From positions 2,478,501 through 2,542,500 of the forward strand of contig NZ_CP045384.1 in NCBI RefSeq assembly GCF_009363615.1: a stretch of 64,000 nt of DNA, given 5' to 3'. Origin of the DNA: Ruegeria sp. THAF33. GTDB taxonomy: Bacteria; Pseudomonadota; Alphaproteobacteria; Rhodobacterales; Rhodobacteraceae. Every line of letters starts with the position of its first letter. Position 1 is the stretch's first letter. A program made the position numbers and the translations under genes. The notes under the pieces were generated by a model that made no database searches, had not been told where the DNA came from, and saw only the letters and a list, made by a program, of their open reading frames with translations. This document shows positions 15,421 through 25,000 of the stretch, in pieces.

Positions 15421-16319
15421 GTGGTATCGACGAAATTACGCTGAATTTCAGCCCGGCCTCTCTGACGCTGTTGAATGCGATACTGGCGATCGTGATGTTC
15501 TCGATTGCCATCGATCTGACACCAAGGGATTTTGATCGCCTCAGGCGTGCGCCGAAGCCAGTGATCGTCGGGCTGGTATCCCAATTCCTGGTCCTGCCGG
15601 CGCTGACTTTTGCGCTTGTGTGGGTGACGGCCCCGCGACCGTCAATTGCGCTTGGGCTGATCCTTGTCGCAGCCTGTCCGGGGGGCAATATCTCGAACTT
15701 CATTACGCACCGCGCCGGTGGCAATGCGGCGCTGTCGGTGTCGATGACCGCCTTTGCCACCATTGGCGCGATTTTCATGACGCCCTTCAACATTGCGCTT
15801 TGGGGCGGGTTGTATCCGCCGACACGCGCGATCCTGCAACAGACCCAGATTGACCCGGTGCAAATCGCAATCCTTGTCGGGTTGATGCTGATCCTGCCTC
15901 TGGTCCTGGGCATCGCTCTGAACCAGCGCCGCCCGGCCCTGACCGCACGGATGCGTGCGCCGCTGCAATACCTGTCGATGGGTATTTTTGCGGCTTTCAT
16001 CTTACTTGCCCTGGGCGCGAACTGGGGGTTCTTCCTCAGCTTTGCCGGGGCTGTTGCCGGGCTTGTGATCCTTCACAACGCCCTGGCGCTGGGGGGCGGT
16101 TGGGTTGTGGCCACTCTGACCCGGCTGTCCCCTTTCGATCGCCGTGCCATCACCATCGAAACCGGCATTCAGAATTCCGGCCTTGGGCTGGTTCTGATCT
16201 TTGCCTTTTTCCACGGGCTGGGCGGCATGGCCGTCGTGGCGGCGTTCTGGGGCATCTGGCACGCGATCTCGGGGATTGCCCTGGCGTCGGTCATGGCCCG
16301 AACCGAGGCCGCGCGATGA
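15417..16319 (+). CDS. Bile acid:sodium symporter (SBF/BASS) family transporter
   Basis: 300 residues with nine or so hydrophobic segments, an inner-membrane carrier. The family hallmarks CPGGNISNFITHRAGGN (about 90-107) and the second-repeat GIQNSGLGL (about 250-258) are present. ATG overlaps the FMO stop as ATGA. The family moves bile acids, organic acids, pantothenate and other anions with Na+. The operon suggests uptake of the compound processed by the FMO, epimerase and SDR. Confidence 0.88.
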   Translation: MSGIDEITLNFSPASLTLLNAILAIVMFSIAIDLTPRDFDRLRRAPKPVIVGLVSQFLVLPALTFALVWVTAPRPSIALGLILVAACPGGNISNFITHRAGGNAALSVSMTAFATIGAIFMTPFNIALWGGLYPPTRAILQQTQIDPVQIAILVGLMLILPLVLGIALNQRRPALTARMRAPLQYLSMGIFAAFILLALGANWGFFLSFAGAVAGLVILHNALALGGGWVVATLTRLSPFDRRAITIETGIQNSGLGLVLIFAFFHGLGGMAVVAAFWGIWHAISGIALASVMARTEAAR

Positions 16320-17248
16320 GCCGTATCCTGATCACGGGCGCCGCCGGTATGGTCGGGCAGGCACTGTTGCCCGAACTCAAGGGGCACGATGTTTTTGCAA
16401 CGGATATCAAACGCCCCGACAGCATGCCGGAAAACGTCCACTATCTGCCCTTGGATGTAACGACCGACGCGCCCGCGCGCGCGATCTCCAACGTGAAGCC
16501 TGAAGTCATAGTGCATCTGGCCTCCATCGTGACGCCTCCGCCAAAAATGGAACGGGCAGCGGCATATGCGGTTGATGTCGAGGGCACCCGCAAGGTGGTG
16601 AACGCGGCCCTTGCAAACGGAGTGCGAAGATTGGTGGTCACATCCTCGGGTGCGGCCTACGGCTATCACCCGGACAACCCCGTGCCCCTGCGCGAGGATG
16701 ATCCGTTGCGCGGCAACCCAGAGTTCCCGTATTCCGATCACAAAAGGCAGGTCGAAGAGATGCTGGCCGAGGTTCGCAAAGCCGCCCCCGATCTGGAACA
16801 GGTCGTGCTGCGCGTGGGCACGGTTCTGGGGGCCGGGTCCGAAAACCAGATCACCGCCCTGTTTCACAAACCCCGCCTGCTGGCCGTGGTCGGCAGCGAA
16901 AGCCCGTTTGTGTTCATTTGGACGCATGATCTGGCACGCATCCTGAAGCGCGCGGCAACCGACGGGCCGGACGGCGTTTACAACGTCGCCGGGGACGGCG
17001 CGATGGGCGTGACCGATCTGGCGCGTGCGATGGGAAAACCGGTTCTGCGCCTGCCCGCTTGGGCGCTGAAATCGGCTTTGGCCGCTGCACGTCCGCTAGG
17101 TCTGTCCCGCTATGGGCCGGAACAGGTGCGATTTCTGCAATATCGACCGGTTCTGGACAACACCGCCCTGAAATCCGACTTCGGTTACACGCCGGAAAAA
17201 ACCAGCGCCCAGGTATTCGCGCTCTGGCAAAAGCAAGCGGGGCTATGA
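16316..17248 (+). CDS. NAD-dependent epimerase/dehydratase (extended SDR)
   Basis: 310 residues. The nucleotide-binding TGAAGMVG is at 7-14, an acidic residue after the second strand (ATDIKRP), the catalytic TSSGAAYG near 110, and YSDHK (YxxxK) near 138-142. The overall plan resembles DenD-like or 3-beta-hydroxysteroid-dehydrogenase-like enzymes that oxidise or epimerise a hydroxyl group. It overlaps its neighbours by ATGA on both sides. The substrate is unknown. Confidence 0.87.
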   Translation: MSRILITGAAGMVGQALLPELKGHDVFATDIKRPDSMPENVHYLPLDVTTDAPARAISNVKPEVIVHLASIVTPPPKMERAAAYAVDVEGTRKVVNAALANGVRRLVVTSSGAAYGYHPDNPVPLREDDPLRGNPEFPYSDHKRQVEEMLAEVRKAAPDLEQVVLRVGTVLGAGSENQITALFHKPRLLAVVGSESPFVFIWTHDLARILKRAATDGPDGVYNVAGDGAMGVTDLARAMGKPVLRLPAWALKSALAAARPLGLSRYGPEQVRFLQYRPVLDNTALKSDFGYTPEKTSAQVFALWQKQAGL

Positions 17249-18009
17249 AGACGGCTGTCATATCCGGCGGGGCGGGCGGTTTGGGGCGGGCCCTCAGCCA
17301 TGCTCTGCAAAGTCGCGGGTGGCGGGTGGTGCTGCTGGATCTCGATGTTTCAGGCCTGGACACCGGGTCGAACCAGTTGCCTGTTGGCTGCGACCTGACG
17401 GATCCCGACCAGCTTGCCATGGCAACTCAAAAGGTGATCGCGACCTGCGACAGTATAGATCTGGTCATCTACAACGCCGGCGTCACGCAAATCCGGGCCT
17501 TTGAAAAGTCCGACGCGGCCAGCCACCGAACTCTGTTTGACATCAACTATTTTGCGGCCGTTGAAATGGCCCGCGCGTTCTTGCACCCGGTTCGGACGTC
17601 AAAGGGGACACATCTGGCCATCTCATCGGTGGCCGGGTTTGCACCGCTTTACCATCGGACGGCCTATGCTGCCTCGAAACACGCGCTGGAGGGGTTCTTC
17701 AAATCGCTGCGCTCGGAAGAAGCCCCTCATGGCGTTGAGGTTCTGATCGCTGCGCCGTCCTTTGTGGCCACCAACCCCGGCAACGCGCAAGAGCAGGCGA
17801 ATGGCACAGTGCGGCCCGGATCGGCGAAGGACGGGATGGACGAGATGAGCCCCGAGGCCGCCGCTGAAACGATCCTGCGCGGGCTGGACAAATCGCAGCC
17901 CATGATCCCGGTTGGCCGCGTGGCGCGCCTGTCCTGGTGGCTCAACCGTCTGTCACCGCGCCTCTATCAGCGCATGATGGAACGAAACGTGCGCGGCTCG
18001 GGGCATTAA
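17245..18009 (+). CDS. SDR-family NAD(P)-dependent oxidoreductase
   Basis: 254 residues, classical SDR. SGGAGGLG at 7-14 binds the cofactor, NAG is near 76-78, the catalytic Ser is in AISSVAGF, and YAASK matches YxxxK. The C-terminal part has a WWLNRLSPRLYQRMM tail, often seen in membrane-associated SDRs acting on lipophilic substrates. It is the last gene of the FMO operon; the copper promoter starts 18 bases after its stop. Confidence 0.9.
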   Translation: MKTAVISGGAGGLGRALSHALQSRGWRVVLLDLDVSGLDTGSNQLPVGCDLTDPDQLAMATQKVIATCDSIDLVIYNAGVTQIRAFEKSDAASHRTLFDINYFAAVEMARAFLHPVRTSKGTHLAISSVAGFAPLYHRTAYAASKHALEGFFKSLRSEEAPHGVEVLIAAPSFVATNPGNAQEQANGTVRPGSAKDGMDEMSPEAAAETILRGLDKSQPMIPVGRVARLSWWLNRLSPRLYQRMMERNVRGSGH

Positions 18010-18026
18010 AAAACTGCCCCAGGCCC

Positions 18027-18057
18027 TTGACCTTCCTGTCACTGGAACCCCCATCTG
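18027..18057 (+). promoter_or_regulatory. MerR-type (CueR/HmrR-like) copper-responsive promoter
   Basis: A -35 TTGACC (18027-18032), a 19-bp spacer and a weak -10 CATCTG (18052-18057) match the stretched-spacer design of copA promoters. A TTCC-N7-GGAA dyad fills the spacer, in the same place as in the E. coli copA promoter. Transcription would start near 18063-18066. Confidence 0.7.
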
Positions 18058-18074
18058 GTGAGTAAGGAAACTTC

Positions 18075-18158
18075 ATGGGCGAGTCGCATGGCGCAAAAAG
18101 CACTGACAGAGCTGAAAATCACGGGCATGGGATGCGCATCCTGCGTGGGACGCGTTGA
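18075..18158 (+). other. Out-of-frame 27-codon ORF overlapping the start of copA
   Basis: ATG 18075 is preceded by AAGGA with 6-base spacing, a better site than that of the copA start, but its frame is +2 relative to copA and ends at TGA 18156-18158. The peptide begins MGESHGAKS and has three histidines. It may be a regulatory leader, a sign of a frameshift, or an accident. Confidence 0.3.
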
Positions 18159-20556
18159 AGAGGCGCTGCGTGATGTGCCCGGGGTTGAAACGGCCTCGGT
18201 CAACTTTGCAACCAAGTCCGCACAGGTGGCTTTTGACGGGCCGGTTTCGGCGCTGACCAAGGCATTGGACGCGGCAGGGTATCCGGCCGAGACCAGCCGG
18301 GCGGATCTGATCATTGAAGGTATGAACTGCGCCTCGTGCGTGGCCAAGATCGAGCGCGCGCTGGCGGCCAGCCCCGGTGTGATCGAAGCGCAGGTCAATC
18401 TGGCGACACAAACTGCCGCGGTGACTTACGCTGCTGGGACAACGACGCCACAGGCGCTGGCACAGGTGGTCACCGACACCGGATACCCGGCGCGGCCTCA
18501 AGCCGCTGCGACACCCGAAGACCGCGCAGACACTGAAACAGCAGGGCTGACCCGGGCCACTTTGCTGGCGGCCGCTCTTGCCCTGCCGGTGTTCATACTT
18601 GAGATGGGCGGGCACATGATCCCCGCCTTCCACCATTGGGTACACGCCACCATCGGCACGCAGACCAGCCAGTTGATTCAGTTCGCCCTGACAACGGCCC
18701 TGTTGCTGGGACCCGGTCGGGTGTTCTATCGCAAGGGCATCCCGTCGTTGCTGAGGGGCACGCCGGATATGAACGCGCTGGTCGCGCTGGGAACCGGCGC
18801 GGCCTATCTGTATTCGGTCGTGGCCACATTCGCCCCCGGCGCTTTACCGGTGGGAACTGCCAACGTCTATTACGAGGCGGCGGCTGTGATTGTCGTTCTG
18901 ATCCTTCTGGGCCGGCTGATGGAGGCGCGCGCCAAGGGCAAAACCGGGGCCGCGATCCGTAAATTGGCCGGCCTTCAACCCAAAAGCGCGCGGGTCGAAA
19001 TCGATGGCCGGATAGAAGACCGCCCTATCGCCGAGATTGCGGTGGGCGACATCCTGCACATCCGCCCGGGCGAACGTGTGCCGGTGGATGCCGAAGTGCT
19101 CGAGGGCACCTCTTACGTCGATGAAAGCATGATCACGGGCGAGCCGATACCGGTTGGAAAATCAGCCGGCGCGGCTGTTGTCGGAGGAACCGTGAATGGC
19201 ACCGGCGCCTTGCGGGTTCGGGCGACGCGCGTGGGAGGCGACACGGTGCTGGCCCAGGTCGTTCGCATGGTGCAGCAGGCGCAGGGGGCCAAGCTGCCGA
19301 TCCAGGGCCTGGTCGATCGGATTACATATCGCTTTGTCCCGGCGGTCATCCTGGTCGCCGTGATCACCGTCGCGGCCTGGCTGATCTTCGGCCCAAGCCC
19401 CGCCCTGCCGCTGGCGCTTGTCGCCGGGGTTTCGGTGCTGATCATAGCCTGCCCCTGCGCCATGGGTCTGGCCACTCCGACCTCGATCATGGTCGGCACC
19501 GGGCGCGCGGCCGAACTGGGGGTGCTGTTCCGCAAGGGCGATGCCTTACAGCAGCTTCAGCAGGCACGCATCATCGCGCTGGACAAGACCGGGACCCTGA
19601 CACTGGGCCGCCCGGAACTGGACAATGTTCTGACGGCGAACGGGTTTGACAGGGATGAGGTTGTGCGGCTGGCCGCCGCCCTCGAGGCGCGCTCGGAACA
19701 CCCGATCGCTTCGGCGATCACCCGGGCCGGGCCTGCGACGCTGCCACAGGCGACGGACGTCCTGTCGATTACCGGGCTTGGCATGCAGGGGCTGGTTGAA
19801 GGCCGCAACGTGTTGATCGGGTCGCACCGGCTTATGCAACAACGCGGGATCGACCTTGGCCCCCTCGCAAGCGAGGCAGAGGCCCGCGCCGCCGAAGGGG
19901 CTACACCATTGTTCGTCGCATTGGATGGGCAGGCCGCAGCCACGTTGTCTGTGTCCGACCCGGTCAAACCCGGCACCGAAGAGGCGCTGGAGCGGCTCCA
20001 CCAAATGGGTCTGACCGTGGCCATGGTCACCGGAGACAACGCGCGCACCGCGCAGGCCTTGGCTGATCGGCTGGGGATCGATCACGTCACCGCCGAAGTG
20101 CTGCCCGACGGCAAGGTGGATGCGATCACCGCCTTGCGGGACCAGTTCGGAACGCTGGCCTTCGTCGGCGACGGCATAAACGACGCCCCGGCGCTGGCAA
20201 CGGCTGACATCGGCATCGCCATCGGAACGGGCACCGATGTGGCCATCGAAACGGCTGATGTCGTTCTGATGTCCGGCGATCTGCGCGGGGTTGCAAATGC
20301 AACCGAGATCAGCCGCAGAACGATGCGGAACATTCGCCAGAACCTGGGATGGGCATTCGGTTACAATGTCCTGCTGATCCCGGTCGCCGCTGGTGCGCTG
20401 TACCCGTTCGGAGGCCATCTTTTGTCTCCGGCGCTGGCCGCGGGCGCGATGGCGCTTTCGAGCGTCTTTGTCGTCTCGAACGCGCTGCGTCTGCGTCGCG
20501 TTCAAGCCAGCGTGCCGGAAACCCCGATACCGCCCGCCAAGGAGGTGCACGCATGA
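18088..20556 (+). CDS. copA: Copper-translocating P1B-type ATPase (CopA)
   Basis: 822 residues. Exports Cu(I) across the inner membrane with ATP. There are two N-terminal metal-binding domains, GMGCASC (C16, C19) and GMNCASC (C81, C84). Then come the transmembrane metal site CPC (455-457), DKTGT with the phosphorylated Asp at 499, the SEHP loop, MVTGDN and GDGINDAP. CPC together with the MerR-type promoter and CueR partner points to copper or silver, not zinc. The start at 18088 was preferred to GTG 18058, which lies at or before the likely transcription start. The stop overlaps the cueR-like start. Confidence 0.93.
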   Translation: MAQKALTELKITGMGCASCVGRVEEALRDVPGVETASVNFATKSAQVAFDGPVSALTKALDAAGYPAETSRADLIIEGMNCASCVAKIERALAASPGVIEAQVNLATQTAAVTYAAGTTTPQALAQVVTDTGYPARPQAAATPEDRADTETAGLTRATLLAAALALPVFILEMGGHMIPAFHHWVHATIGTQTSQLIQFALTTALLLGPGRVFYRKGIPSLLRGTPDMNALVALGTGAAYLYSVVATFAPGALPVGTANVYYEAAAVIVVLILLGRLMEARAKGKTGAAIRKLAGLQPKSARVEIDGRIEDRPIAEIAVGDILHIRPGERVPVDAEVLEGTSYVDESMITGEPIPVGKSAGAAVVGGTVNGTGALRVRATRVGGDTVLAQVVRMVQQAQGAKLPIQGLVDRITYRFVPAVILVAVITVAAWLIFGPSPALPLALVAGVSVLIIACPCAMGLATPTSIMVGTGRAAELGVLFRKGDALQQLQQARIIALDKTGTLTLGRPELDNVLTANGFDRDEVVRLAAALEARSEHPIASAITRAGPATLPQATDVLSITGLGMQGLVEGRNVLIGSHRLMQQRGIDLGPLASEAEARAAEGATPLFVALDGQAAATLSVSDPVKPGTEEALERLHQMGLTVAMVTGDNARTAQALADRLGIDHVTAEVLPDGKVDAITALRDQFGTLAFVGDGINDAPALATADIGIAIGTGTDVAIETADVVLMSGDLRGVANATEISRRTMRNIRQNLGWAFGYNVLLIPVAAGALYPFGGHLLSPALAAGAMALSSVFVVSNALRLRRVQASVPETPIPPAKEVHA

Positions 20557-20942
20557 ATATCGGAGATGTATCCGCCCGAACCGGCCTGCCTGCAAAGACG
20601 ATCCGGTACTATGAAGACATCGACCTGATCAAACCGTTGCGCGACGACAACGGCTATCGCCGATTTCGCGATCAGGATGTGCACAAGCTGAACTTTCTGG
20701 GCCGTGCCCGGGCTCTGGGATTCACCATAGGGGATTGCCGGACATTGCTGGCGCTTTACGAGGATGAAACCCGCGCCAGCGCAGATGTGAAACAGGTCGC
20801 GCGGGATCACCTGACGCAGATCGAAGCCAAGATCGCCGACCTGAACGCGATGCGCGAGACGCTGAGCCACCTGATCGACGCCTGCGCCGGGGATGACAGG
20901 CCGGATTGCCCGATCTTGCAGGATCTGGGCGGGAAGGGCTGA
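20553..20942 (+). CDS. cueR: MerR-family copper efflux regulator (CueR/HmrR-like)
   Basis: 129 residues. The N-terminal winged helix (IGDVSARTGLPAKTIRYYED) is followed by the dimerisation helix. The C-terminal metal-binding loop is CAGDDRPDC, a Cys-x7-Cys pair as in CueR, which binds Cu(I), Ag(I) or Au(I). AAGGAGGT is an excellent site, and the ATG overlaps the copA stop (ATGA). It is expected to activate the promoter at 18027 and so its own operon. Confidence 0.92.
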   Translation: MNIGDVSARTGLPAKTIRYYEDIDLIKPLRDDNGYRRFRDQDVHKLNFLGRARALGFTIGDCRTLLALYEDETRASADVKQVARDHLTQIEAKIADLNAMRETLSHLIDACAGDDRPDCPILQDLGGKG

Positions 20943-20997
20943 CTTGGGGTTGCCCTTTGGGCGCAGCTTTGCTTTGTCTTCGCCAAACATTTCGGCC

Positions 20998-21043
20998 AGG
21001 CACGCACCGCTGAAGCCGACCGAACAGCGGAGAGGATCACAAA
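20998..21043 (+). other. Short leader before the beta-hydroxyacid dehydrogenase
   Basis: Contains GGAGAGGATCACAAA, a GGAG-type ribosome site 8 or more bases before ATG 21044. No other structure seen. Confidence 0.3.
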
Positions 21044-21916
21044 ATGGCAAAAGTCGCGTTCCTTGGCCTGGGCGTCATGGGCTATCCCATGGCTGGGCAT
21101 CTTCAGGCCGCAGGTCATGATGTCACCGTCTACAACCGCACGACCGCCAAGGCCGAAGCCTGGGTAAAGCAGCATGGCGGATCGATGGCGGCCACCCCGA
21201 AAGACGCGGCGGAAGGCGCCGAGTTCGTGATGGCCTGCGTCGGAAATGACGACGATCTGCGCATGGTTTGCACGGGCGAGGACGGCGCATTTCGCGGCAT
21301 GTCCAACGGGGCTGTTTTCGTCGATCACACCACGGTTTCTGCAAAGGTCACGCGGGAATTGTACGCGGCCGGCCAATCACTAGGTATCGCCTTCGTGGAC
21401 GCGCCGATCTCGGGCGGCCAGGCAGGCGCCGAAAACGGTGTTCTGTCAATCATGTGCGGCGGAGATCAGGCGGCGTATGATGCGGCTGAACCGGTGATGC
21501 AGGTCTATGCGAAGATCTGCCGCCGCATCGGCGACAGCGGCGCGGGCCAGATGACCAAGATGTGCAACCAGATCGCCATCGCAGGGTTGGTTCAGGGCCT
21601 GAGCGAAGCGCTGCACTTTGCCGAGAAGGCCGGGCTGGACGGAAGGGCCGTGGTCGAGGTGATCAGCCAGGGCGCGGCGGGCAGCTGGCAGATGGCAAAC
21701 CGGTATGAGACCATGCTGGATGATCAGTTCGAACATGGCTTTGCCGTCGACTGGATGCGCAAGGATCTGGGTATCTGTCTGGATACCGCCAATGAAACCG
21801 GTGCGTCCCTGCCCGTCACCGCTCTGGTCGATCAGTTTTACAAGGAAGTGCAGAAACTGGGCGGTGGTCGCTGGGACACCTCGTCGTTGATCAAGCGCCT
21901 GCGGGCCATGGGGTAA
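21044..21916 (+). CDS. NAD(P)-dependent oxidoreductase, 3-hydroxyisobutyrate dehydrogenase family
   Basis: 290 residues. Oxidises a beta-hydroxyacid such as 3-hydroxyisobutyrate or 2-hydroxy-3-oxopropionate. The N-terminal signature FLGLGVMGYPMAGHL is at 6-20; the substrate loop DAPISGGQAGAENG is near 122; the catalytic lysine is in GAGQMTKMCNQ; the C-terminal KDLGICLD helix follows. All key positions are present. It stands alone with its own terminator. The substrate within the family is not resolvable. Confidence 0.88.
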   Translation: MAKVAFLGLGVMGYPMAGHLQAAGHDVTVYNRTTAKAEAWVKQHGGSMAATPKDAAEGAEFVMACVGNDDDLRMVCTGEDGAFRGMSNGAVFVDHTTVSAKVTRELYAAGQSLGIAFVDAPISGGQAGAENGVLSIMCGGDQAAYDAAEPVMQVYAKICRRIGDSGAGQMTKMCNQIAIAGLVQGLSEALHFAEKAGLDGRAVVEVISQGAAGSWQMANRYETMLDDQFEHGFAVDWMRKDLGICLDTANETGASLPVTALVDQFYKEVQKLGGGRWDTSSLIKRLRAMG

Positions 21917-21919
21917 CGC

Positions 21920-21938
21920 GGGGGGCTGTCTGCCCCCC
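21920..21938 (+). terminator. GC-rich hairpin after the beta-hydroxyacid dehydrogenase
   Basis: GGGGGGC-TGTCT-GCCCCCC, a 7-bp perfect stem 4 bases after the stop. There is no immediate T-run, though ATATTTTT follows 30 bases later. Confidence 0.55.
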
Positions 21939-22019
21939 ATCGCGCCAGGGCCCGATTCCCCCCGGGGATATTTTTGGCCAGATGAAGAGGGCTCCGGCGC
22001 GACCGGAGCGGAGACGGGA

Positions 22020-25000
22020 ATGGACGATTTGAGTGCTTTTTGGACGGCCGCACTGCGGCAGCTCTGGGGGCTGGACGCCCGTTTGACGCGGTTGGATGGT
22101 GAATATGATCTGAACTTTCGGGTGCACGCCACCAATGGTCAGGATTATGTGCTGAAGGCCATGCGGGCCGGATGCGATGCGGATCTGGTTGATCTGCAAA
22201 TAAAGGCGCTGGCGCATATCGCTTCTGAGGCACCGGGGTTGCCGTTTCCCAAGGTGTTCCCTGATCTGACCGGCGCAATGCTGCCCGAGATTGCCGATTC
22301 TGAAGGACAGCGCAGGCTGGTTTGGCTGTTGGAGTGCCTGCCGGGCCAGTGTTACGCGAAGGCCGCTCCAAAATCCGAAGAGCTGATCCTGAAACTGGGC
22401 CGTGTATTGGGGGCAACCGACCGGGCCCTGGAAGGGTTTGAGCATGAAGGGTTGCACCGGGCCGGTTTCAAATGGGACCTGATGCAGGCGGGCTGGATTG
22501 CTGACAAGTTAAACGCGATCTCTGACCCCGCGCGGCGGGCACTGCTGACGGAAATCTGTGAGGGGTTCGCTGCAATCGCGGATGTCCTTGCGGATCTGCC
22601 GAAACAGGCCATCCACAATGACGCCAATGACTACAACATTCTGGTCGAAGGAGAGCTGAGCGAGCGGCGGCGGATCTCGGGCCTGATCGATCTGGGCGAC
22701 ATGTGCGCCGCGCCGCGCATCTGCGATCTGGCGATTGCCGGCGCGTATGTCGTGCTGGATCACCCCAAGCCGGAACGGGCGCTGGCTGCATTGGTAAAGG
22801 GCTATCACGCGGCCAATCGGCTGCGGGCGGATGAGGTTGACCTGATCTGGCCGTTGCTGAGGATGCGGCTTGCCGTGTCGGTCGTCAACTCGACCCTGAT
22901 GGCGGCCGAGAATCCGGATGATCCCTATGTGACGATCTCTCAGGCGCCTGCTTGGCGGTTCCTTGAGAACACGTCAGTCAATGGCGGGCTGATGTCGGCG
23001 CGGTTGCGGGCGACTTGCGGCTTGCCCGTGGTTGATGGGGCTGAACGCATCCACGCCTATCTTCAGGAACACCGGGGACATTTTGCCGACATGTTCGGCC
23101 AGGACCTGGGCGATGTGCCCATGGGCTCGCTTTCGGTCGAAAACTGCGTCTGGCCCCAAGACCCATTCCACATGCCTTTGGCCGAGGCCGCGCGCGTTGG
23201 CGAGCAATACGGGCAGGACCTGTGGCTGGGTTACTATAACGAGCCCCGCCTGATCTATGCCGAGCCGGGGTTCCGCAAGGGCCCCTGGAAAGCCTCGGAC
23301 AGGCGGACGGTTCATCTGGCCGTGGATGTGTTCGCGCCTGCCGGGACGGTTCTGCATGCACCGATGAGCGGGCGGGTCGAAGTGGTCGAAAACCGCGACC
23401 AGCACCTTGATTACGGCGGGGTGATCATCCTGCATCACGAAACGCCCGAAGGCGACCCGTTCTATACGCTCTATGGCCATCTGGATCCGGAATGCTGTGA
23501 CCGGCTGAAACCCGGCGACCCGGTGGCACAGGGGGCCGCGTTTGCGCGGTTGGGCGATGCCGACCAGAATGGCGGATGGGCCCCGCATGTGCATTTCCAG
23601 CTGGCCCTGACCACCGATGGCATGGAAGCGGACTGGCCCGGTGTCGGAGACCCGGACGAACTGGAGCTGTGGCACGCGGTCTGCCCGAATCCGGCGGCGT
23701 TGCTGAACCTGCCGGATGACAAGGTGTTCTATCACCCCACTGACAAAGCGGACATCCTGAACAAACGGCGGGCGCATTTCGGGGGCAACCTGTCCCTGAC
23801 CTATGACGATCCGGTCATGCTGGTGCGCGGCTGGAAACATCACCTGTTCGACGAATGGGGACGCCCCTATCTGGATGCCTACAACAACGTCCCGCATGTG
23901 GGCCATGCCCATCCACGCATTCAGGCCGTGGCGGCGGATCAGCTGAAGCGGATGAACTCGAACACCCGCTATCTGCATCCGGCACAGGTGGAATTTGCCG
24001 ACAAGATCCTGTGGAAGATGCCGGATTACCTACAGGTCTGCTTCTTCGTCAATTCGGGAACCGAGGCAAACGAACTGGCCCTGCGGCTGGCCCGCGCCCA
24101 TACCGGCGCGAAGGGGATCGTGACGCCGGATCACGGCTATCACGGGAACACGAACGCTGCGGTGGCGATCTCGGCTTACAAATTCAACAAACCGGGCGGC
24201 ATCGGGAAAGCCGACTGGGTTGAACTGGTCGAGGTTGCCGATGACTATCGCGGGTCATTCAGGCGTGACGATGCGGACCGGGCACAGAAATTTGCTGATC
24301 TTGTCGATCCGGCGATTGCCGCCCTTCGGGATCGAGGGCAGGGCGTGGCCGGGTTCATCGCGGAAACCTTCCCGTCGGTCGGCGGCCAGATCATTCCACC
24401 CAAAGGCTATCTGCCTGCGGTTTACGAAAAAATACGTGCTGCGGGGGGTGTTTGCATCGCCGATGAGGTGCAGACAGGTCTGGGACGGCTGGGCGAATAC
24501 TACTTTGGCTTCGAACATCAGGGCGCGGTTCCGGATATCGTAGTGATGGGCAAGCCAATCGGAAACGGGCACCCGCTGGGCGTGCTGGTGACAACCCGCG
24601 AGATCGCGGACAGCTTCAACAACGGGATCGAGTTCTTTTCGACCTTTGGCGGTTCAACCCTGTCCTGCCGGATCGGCAAAGAGGTGCTGGATATCGTCGA
24701 TGACGAAGGGTTGCAGGACAACGCTCGCCAGATGGGGGATCGTCTGATGGCGGGGCTGCGCCAGATCGAAGCCGACTTTGGTTGCGTTGGCGACGTGCGG
24801 GGTATGGGGCTGTTTCTCGGCGTGGAACTGATCAACCCCGATGGAAGCGAAGGCACCGAGATTTGCAGCTATGTCAAAAACCGGATGCGCGATCATCGCA
24901 TCCTGATCGGCAGCGAAGGGCCCAAGGACAACATCCTGAAAATCCGCCCGCCCCTGACCATCGAGGCCGAGGATGTTGACATGATCCTGTGGGCGCTGCG

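Noticed and set aside
18058..18087. GTG 18058 as copA start
   Set aside because: It lies at the -10 end of the MerR-type promoter, before the likely transcription start.
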